Assembly (NCBI GenBank): GCA_012837965.1
Contig: DUQF01000002.1
Coordinates: 1 to 54,343, forward strand
Origin: Clostridiales bacterium
Lineage (GTDB): Bacteria > Bacillota > Clostridia > Christensenellales > Aristaeellaceae
Direction of reading: 5' to 3'
DNA: 54,343 nt
Below, one piece after another: positions 49,663-54,343 of this stretch. Every line of letters starts with the position of its first letter. Positions within the stretch are counted from its first letter, which is position 1. The notes below the pieces were generated by a model, which had not been told where the DNA came from, made no database searches, and saw only the letters and a program-made list of their open reading frames with translations. The position numbers and the translations under genes were made by a program.

Positions 49663-51489
49663 ATGATTAAAAACGACATTCGCAACATTGCCATCATCGC
49701 CCATGTAGACCATGGCAAGACTACTTTGGTAGACCAGATGCTAAAGCAGGGCGGGGTTTTGCACAGCAACCAGCAGATAGCCGACCGTGTCATGGACTCG
49801 GGCGATATTGAGCGGGAGCGGGGCATCACCATCCTTGCAAAAAACACCGCCGTTCACTACAAGGGCGTAAAAATTAACATCGTAGATACACCCGGCCACG
49901 CTGACTTTTCGGGCGAAGTGGAGCGGGTGCTTAAAATGGTGGACGGTGTCCTGCTTTTAATCGATTCCTTTGAGGGCCCTATGCCGCAGACCCGCTTTGT
50001 ATTGTCCAAGGCCCTTGACAGGGGACTTCCCGCCCTGCTTGTGATGAACAAGGTGGACAGGGCGGACGCCCGCAACGACGAAGTTGTGGACGAGCTTTTG
50101 GATCTTCTGTCTGACCTGAACGCCGACCCGGAAACCCTGTCCCGCCCCATCCTGTATGTCTCGGCCCGCCTTGGGACGGCCACCACCGATATGGACAAGC
50201 CGCAAAAGAACCTGGAGGCTCTGTTTGACGCCATCCTGAAATACGTTCCCGCCCCCAAAGGGGACATGGACGGGCCTGTGCAGTTGCTTATTTCCACCAT
50301 CGACTACAACGACTATGTGGGGCGCATCGGCATCGGGCGTGTTGCCCGGGGCACCCTAAGGGCGGGTATGGATGTGGTCAAGTGCAACCACCTTACCAAG
50401 GAGGTGTCGCCGCCGCAACGGCTGGTAAACCTGAATACCTTTGACGGCCTCAAGCACCTGCCGGTAGAGGAAGTGAGAATGGGCGACATTGTAGCCATTT
50501 CCGGCCTTGCCGATTTGTCCATTGGCGATACGGTGTGCGACCCTGCCCATGTGCAGCCGCTGCCCTTTGTGGCCATTGGCGAGCCTACCGTAACGATGAC
50601 TTTTTCCGTCAATGACAGCCCCTTTGCCGGACAGGAGGGAACTTATGTCACCAGCCGCCACCTGCGGGCAAGGCTGTATCGGGAGGTGGAAACGGATGTC
50701 AGCCTGCGGGTGGAGGATGGCGAAACGCCCGACCAGTTCTATGTAAAGGGGCGGGGCGAGCTTCACTTATCGGTGTTGATTGAAACCATGCGCCGCCAAG
50801 GCTATGAGTTTCAGGTAAGCAGACCCGAAGTCATCTATAAACAAGTGGACGGAAAGCTTTGTGAGCCCGTTGACAGGGTACAGTGCGATGTGCCGCAGGC
50901 CTATGCAGGCGCCGTGATTGAAAAATTAGGCCGCCGTCGGGGCGTCTTGGTGTCCATGCATGGGCAGGATAGGGTGAGGCTTGAATTTTTGGCGCCCAGC
51001 CGTGGGCTGTTTGGTTACCGATCGGAATTTTTAACCGACACCAGGGGCGAAGGCGTCATGTCTTTCGGCTTTGAAAGTTACGAGCCTGTCAAGGGCGACA
51101 TTCCCCACCGAACGGCAGGGGCGCTTGTATGCCACGAAGCGGGCGAGGCTACCCAATATGCCCTGCATGGGGCGCAGGAGAGGGGCACGCTGTTTATCAC
51201 CCCCCAAACGCCGGTGTATGGGGGCATGATTTTTGGGCAGTCCAACCGTGCGGGCGACTTGGTTATCAATATATGCCGCCAAAAGCATGTGACAAATATT
51301 CGCAACACGGCAAGCGCTGAGGACAGTCTGCGGCTTATGTCGGTGTACAGCCTGAGCCTTGAAGAATGCCTTGAATTTATTGAGGATGATGAGCTGCTTG
51401 AAGTAACGCCCAAGTCCCTTCGGATGCGCAAGAAGGAGCTCAACCACCAACAACGCCTGCGGGAGGCTTCCCGTAAAAAGGGCGACTAA
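49663..51489 (+). CDS. typA: Ribosome-associated GTPase TypA/BipA
   Basis: 608-residue translational GTPase: G1 AHVDHGKTT (residues 11-19), G2 region RERGITI, G3 [17 protein letters not shown]4 NKVDR, then the domain V and BipA-specific C-terminal domain ([29 protein letters not shown]). It works on the ribosome during 50S assembly and in stress responses. The ribosome binding site is weak (GGAAA), otherwise normal. Full length. Confidence 0.96.
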   Translation: MIKNDIRNIAIIAHVDHGKTTLVDQMLKQGGVLHSNQQIADRVMDSGDIERERGITILAKNTAVHYKGVKINIVDTPGHADFSGEVERVLKMVDGVLLLIDSFEGPMPQTRFVLSKALDRGLPALLVMNKVDRADARNDEVVDELLDLLSDLNADPETLSRPILYVSARLGTATTDMDKPQKNLEALFDAILKYVPAPKGDMDGPVQLLISTIDYNDYVGRIGIGRVARGTLRAGMDVVKCNHLTKEVSPPQRLVNLNTFDGLKHLPVEEVRMGDIVAISGLADLSIGDTVCDPAHVQPLPFVAIGEPTVTMTFSVNDSPFAGQEGTYVTSRHLRARLYREVETDVSLRVEDGETPDQFYVKGRGELHLSVLIETMRRQGYEFQVSRPEVIYKQVDGKLCEPVDRVQCDVPQAYAGAVIEKLGRRRGVLVSMHGQDRVRLEFLAPSRGLFGYRSEFLTDTRGEGVMSFGFESYEPVKGDIPHRTAGALVCHEAGEATQYALHGAQERGTLFITPQTPVYGGMIFGQSNRAGDLVINICRQKHVTNIRNTASAEDSLRLMSVYSLSLEECLEFIEDDELLEVTPKSLRMRKKELNHQQRLREASRKKGD

Positions 51490-51497
51490 AAAGCAAG

Positions 51498-51520
51498 AAC
51501 CCTTAAAGAATAGGGTTTTG
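51498..51520 (+). terminator. Terminator after typA
   Basis: AACCCT (51498-51503) with AGGGTT (51512-51517) and TTTT directly after. Short but properly placed 8 bases after the stop. The following 170 bases contain no gene. Confidence 0.55.
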
Positions 51521-51689
51521 AGCTCATGGTGACTTTATTCAAAACGCTAAGGTTTTCACAATTTGCCCAAATCCTCTCCTAATGGTATTGGTACATGTGA
51601 AGGATTGACATACAAGCGGTCTTACCCTAAACTAATAGCTAACAGTGGCGGGTTTTTGCCGCCGAACAGAAAGAAGGGAGGCCATTTTC

Positions 51690-52706
51690 ATGAAAAGATT
51701 GGTATCCGCGCTGCTTGCGTTACTAATATTGCTGGGGGTATTTTCAACTGTTGGCGCAGAAGGGCCCGTTGTAAAATTTGATAAAAAAGTTATCGTCAGC
51801 TTTCAGGGCAGGGAGGTAGCCGTATCCTTTTATCTGCAAAACCCCAAACGCTACAAAGAAGCGATGAATGCTCAGCTTGTGGACGAAGAAGGCACCGTGG
51901 TGGCGGAAACCACGCTTTCGTCTTCAAGGTCCAAGCGGAGGCTTGTCTTTACCGTTCCGGATACCTGGATTGGCGAAAAGCGCCTGTCCGTACTGGTGAA
52001 CGGGGAAACAGCTACTGAGCAGGAACTCTCGCTGGCAGTAGATGATATTCGCAACAAGGCGGTTAAAACTGTCAACACCTCCTATAACAAAATATCCATT
52101 ACCTTTGATGCTGCCTACGGCGAAAAAAACATGGCGCGGGTTTTGGATGTGTTGGATAAATACGGTGTCAAAGCCACCTTTTTTGTGACGGGGGGCTGGG
52201 CGAATACATACCAAGACTGGTTGAAGGAAATTGCCCGCCGTGGGCATGAGCTTGCCAACCATACTTGGGACCATCCTCGTCTGAATAGCCAGCCGCACGA
52301 TAAGGTCTTCCGGCAGATACAAAGAACCAACAATATCATTAAGGAGCTGACCGGCCAGACTCCGTCTGCTTTTAGGCCGCCCTACGGTGAAATGAACCAT
52401 AATGTTCGTTGTCTTGCTCGCTCTCAGGGGCTTGAAACCTTTATATGGACATACGATTCCCGTGATTGGGACAATAAGTATACCCTTTCCCGCATCATGA
52501 ACCGGATCACCAAGGACATTAAGGCGGGGGATATCATCCTGTTTCATCAGGACGGAAAGTTAACGCCGGAAGTTATTGACCAGGTCATTCCTTATTATCA
52601 AAGTCTGGGGCTGGAGCTGGTAACGCTGTCGGAGCTGATGGACGAAGGCCCGTATACGGTGGGGGAGGATGGCGTTGTGCGATTTCAGAAAGAAACGGAG
52701 CAATAA
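51690..52706 (+). CDS. Secreted polysaccharide deacetylase (PdaB-like active site)
   Basis: 338-residue exported protein. Signal peptide ends at VGA (21-23); a beta domain follows (~26-120), then a NodB-type deacetylase domain: ISITFDAAYGEKNMARVLDVL near 135-155, ELANHTWDHPRLNSQ with His-x3-His near 187-191, FRPPYGEMNHNV, and DIILFHQDGKLTPE. The first motif reads TFDAA, as in PdaB-type enzymes, rather than TFDDG; the catalytic-base Asp is kept while one metal ligand is replaced by Ala. It removes acetyl groups from peptidoglycan or another sugar polymer. ATG at 51690 after AAGGGAGG. Confidence 0.85.
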   Translation: MKRLVSALLALLILLGVFSTVGAEGPVVKFDKKVIVSFQGREVAVSFYLQNPKRYKEAMNAQLVDEEGTVVAETTLSSSRSKRRLVFTVPDTWIGEKRLSVLVNGETATEQELSLAVDDIRNKAVKTVNTSYNKISITFDAAYGEKNMARVLDVLDKYGVKATFFVTGGWANTYQDWLKEIARRGHELANHTWDHPRLNSQPHDKVFRQIQRTNNIIKELTGQTPSAFRPPYGEMNHNVRCLARSQGLETFIWTYDSRDWDNKYTLSRIMNRITKDIKAGDIILFHQDGKLTPEVIDQVIPYYQSLGLELVTLSELMDEGPYTVGEDGVVRFQKETEQ

Positions 52707-52715
52707 CGAGAAACC

Positions 52716-53426
52716 ATGAAACGATTTTTTGTTATTTTAATGGCTTTGTTGTGCCTTACTTTTTCTGGTCAGGCTCGAGAAAAGCTGCTGACCCTCTACC
52801 TTCATGGCGACGAAAACGAAAACCGCATTGCCGTTACCATTGATGATTGGTACGAGCCCGAACGCCTGGCGGAGTTTTTGGATGCCGCCAAGGAGTATAA
52901 TTGCAAGCTCACCCTATACCCTGTAGGCGAAATTTTAAAGGAAAAGGATCGGGACTTGTGGCTGCGCGTGCTTGCCGAAGGGCACGAAATTGGCAATCAT
53001 TCCAATACCCATAAAAACCTGTCCAAGGCCTCCAGGGATTCCATCATCAGACAACTGACCAACTTCGAAAAAAACCTAAACAAGGCTTTGGGGCAGGAAT
53101 ACGTGGTCAACACCCTGCGCTACCCCTACGGGGCGGGTAGAAAATCAGGCACAAGGGGCGCCTTTGCAAGAGCCATACGGGACGCGGGCTACATGCACGT
53201 GGTGCTGTGGAACATCGATTCTACCGACCCTGACACCATCATGCGCCAGGTGGGCAACGGTTCTATTATTCTTTTGCATGGCAACAAGAAGGATTTGCGA
53301 GCCTTTCGGGAAATTTTACCCAGGCTCCAGGAAAAAGGCTATGAAATGGTCACTGTGAGCGAGCTTTTGGGCCTGACCAAAACTTCGCCCGACCCAGCGG
53401 CCCCGACCGCCTCTCCCGTGCCCTGA
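52716..53426 (+). CDS. Secreted polysaccharide deacetylase-like protein
   Basis: 236-residue exported NodB-type protein. Signal peptide ~1-20 (ending SGQA). The first motif AVTIDDWYEPERLAEFLDA has an Asp-Asp pair at about 42-43, the second HEIGNHSNTHKNLSKAS gives His-x3-His, and RYPYGAGRKSG and IILLHGNKKDL follow. It therefore keeps the full D-D-H-H set that the upstream paralogue lacks. It starts 9 bases after that gene, so they are likely expressed together. The Pro/Thr/Ala tail after ~215 is probably a flexible end. Confidence 0.83.
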   Translation: MKRFFVILMALLCLTFSGQAREKLLTLYLHGDENENRIAVTIDDWYEPERLAEFLDAAKEYNCKLTLYPVGEILKEKDRDLWLRVLAEGHEIGNHSNTHKNLSKASRDSIIRQLTNFEKNLNKALGQEYVVNTLRYPYGAGRKSGTRGAFARAIRDAGYMHVVLWNIDSTDPDTIMRQVGNGSIILLHGNKKDLRAFREILPRLQEKGYEMVTVSELLGLTKTSPDPAAPTASPVP

Positions 53427-53482
53427 TACTCATCTCAGGTAAGACCCGCGCAGGGAAAGCTTTTCTTATTTGAGATGAGTAT
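53427..53482. repeat. 12-bp inverted repeat between secreted-protein genes
   Basis: ATACTCATCTCA (53427-53438) and TGAGATGAGTAT (53471-53482) are perfectly complementary, with a 32-base loop that itself carries TTTTCTTATTT. The first arm begins at the deacetylase stop and the second ends 24 bases before the next ATG. Possible terminator or binding site. Confidence 0.45.
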
Positions 53483-53506
53483 AAACCCTGCCGATAGGAG
53501 CGAATC

Positions 53507-54172
53507 ATGAAAAAACGAGTTACCGCCCTTGTCCTTTCGTTGGCGCTTATTTGCGTCATTGTTTTGTCGTTCGCGGAATTAATACCGCCAAGGCAGCTTA
53601 GTGGACGGGCCGATATCATCAGGTCGCTTTACCGGAAGCTGATAAACGCCACAACCACTCCTGCGCCCGAACCGGTGGATAATTGCCTACTGAAAAATAT
53701 TGTTTTACCTGAAGGTTGGTATGCTCTCCCCGGCAATAACGGCGCCCTCGTTGCAAAGATGAGCCAGGCCTTGGCGCGCCACCTCCAGGATGATAATGCC
53801 AAGGCCACCGAAGCTCTCCTTGGCTTAGCAGGCAAAAACAGCACTTTTGTGTGCTATGTGCTGGAGTCATCGGCGCTTGATAGAATGGAGCTAAATTTAT
53901 TTAAAGAAAAAAATACCGATGCTATTCTTGAACAAATCAGAGGATTGGTGCTGTTAGGGGCAGAGGGAATTAATCCGGCGGATACAACCATTCATTTTGA
54001 TAGACTCAATCAGCCGCTGGTGGTCTATGTAAGCGGCGGCAGTGAAAAAAATCTCTCCATGCGGGCCGCCTTTGTTTTTGGCGAAAATACCAACACCGTG
54101 GCGCTGCTTCTTTTCAGCGATGAAGAAGCAAAAGGCTTTGAAGTTTTAATTGAGCAGTTGAGAGGTTTATAA
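53507..54172 (+). CDS. Secreted protein of unknown function
   Basis: 221-residue exported protein of no recognised family. A signal peptide or N-terminal anchor (MKKRVTALVLSLALICVIVLSFA) is followed by about 195 residues with a mixed alpha/beta pattern. Landmarks are NCLLKNIVLPEGWYALPGNN near 59-78 and QPLVVYVSGGSEKNLSMRAAFVFGENTNTVALLLFSDEE near 165-205. The only Cys in the signal lacks a lipobox context. The gene is 25 bases after the inverted repeat and shares strand and secretion signal type with the two deacetylases, so it may act on the same envelope process. ATG after GATAGGAG. Confidence 0.6.
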   Translation: MKKRVTALVLSLALICVIVLSFAELIPPRQLSGRADIIRSLYRKLINATTTPAPEPVDNCLLKNIVLPEGWYALPGNNGALVAKMSQALARHLQDDNAKATEALLGLAGKNSTFVCYVLESSALDRMELNLFKEKNTDAILEQIRGLVLLGAEGINPADTTIHFDRLNQPLVVYVSGGSEKNLSMRAAFVFGENTNTVALLLFSDEEAKGFEVLIEQLRGL

Positions 54173-54228
54173 ATTCAAAAAACGAACACAACAAAGGAGC
54201 CGTGGTAATTCCACAGCTCAGACTGTAG

Positions 54229-54264
54229 ACAAAGTCCCAACCATTCGCGTTGGGACTTTGTTCA
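54229..54264 (+). terminator. Terminator after the secreted unknown gene
   Basis: A perfect 13-bp stem, ACAAAGTCCCAAC (54229-54241) with GTTGGGACTTTGT (54249-54261), with a 7-base loop. A smaller stem (GAGC-GTGG/CCAC-GCTC, about 54198-54219) lies before it. Confidence 0.8.
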
Positions 54265-54315
54265 ATGAAACCTGCAAAATCCCTTAAAAGTCAAGATCAA
54301 ATCGAGGTTATATGG

Positions 54316-54321
54316 TATAAT
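54316..54321 (+). promoter_or_regulatory. -10 box near the right edge
   Basis: TATAAT in GGTATAATATAG, 22 bases from the end. It probably belongs to a gene beyond the window. The -35 region is poor. Confidence 0.4.
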
Positions 54322-54343
54322 ATAGATACAAAAACTCGAGGTA

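Noticed and set aside
1..54343. CRISPR array, rRNA operon, complete insertion sequence, plasmid or phage origin
   Set aside because: No regularly spaced repeats, rRNA sequence, transposase or replication gene was seen; the only phage gene is the single portal gene.

Overview
The window looks like chromosomal DNA of an anaerobic, fermentative Firmicute, most likely an uncultured Clostridia/Christensenellales-type bacterium. This rests on AGGAGG-type ribosome binding sites, TTGACA/TATAAT promoters with 16-18 bp spacers, roughly 50% GC, PduL-type phosphotransacylase, RF3, TypA and many HTH-XRE regulators. The taxon is inference. An oddity of the genome is that the secreted proteins, including both ABC solute-binding proteins, carry signal peptides without a lipobox cysteine.

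Layout. 1-4.4 kb: a tandem duplication of promoter + malic enzyme + AEC (malate-type) carrier. In copy 1 the malic enzyme is reduced to a remnant by a deletion that also removed a structured leader and terminator in front of the carrier. 4.4-12.4 kb: a two-gene ABC exporter, a YwaF-like membrane protein, a flavodoxin/ferredoxin fusion with a GNAT acetyltransferase, an internally deleted FMN reductase, EcsC-like and YdcF-like proteins, an SPFH/zinc-ribbon protein and a response-regulator-like protein with neither phospho-acceptor nor output domain. 12.9-16 kb: an McrBC restriction pair. 16-25.2 kb: carbohydrate metabolism, with an FGGY kinase, an amidase + amino-acid permease pair, and a divergent ribose/rhamnose/AI-2-type ABC importer. 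25.2-27.7 kb: an AT-rich island with a tRNA-3'-end-like sequence at its left edge and a three-gene cassette around a TIGR04255-like protein.

27.7-34.3 kb: a diaminopimelate-decarboxylase-type enzyme, two separate XRE-regulator/small-membrane-protein pairs with palindromic operators, RidA, GpsA, an orphan SPP1-type phage portal gene and pduL. 34.5-43.7 kb: a complex-glycan locus with an LplB/YtcP-type ABC importer, a GH109-like NAD-dependent glycosidase, a TIM-barrel glycosidase with GH129-like catalytic spacing and a DUF5107/TPR protein, together suggesting import and breakdown of GalNAc-containing glycans. 43.7-47.5 kb: a secreted DUF6273/TPR protein, a secreted toxin with a C-terminal LHH nuclease domain and a SUKH (SMI1/KNR4) immunity protein. 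47.6-54.3 kb: prfC, a 55-codon membrane protein, typA, two secreted polysaccharide deacetylases and a secreted unknown.

The best candidates for little-described systems are the TIGR04255 cassette in the AT-rich island, the LHH-toxin/SUKH module with its DUF6273-TPR companion, the duplicated XRE + membrane-protein modules, and the malate-carrier leader RNA that one of the two duplicated copies has lost. All functions were assigned by reading motifs by eye; no database search was run.
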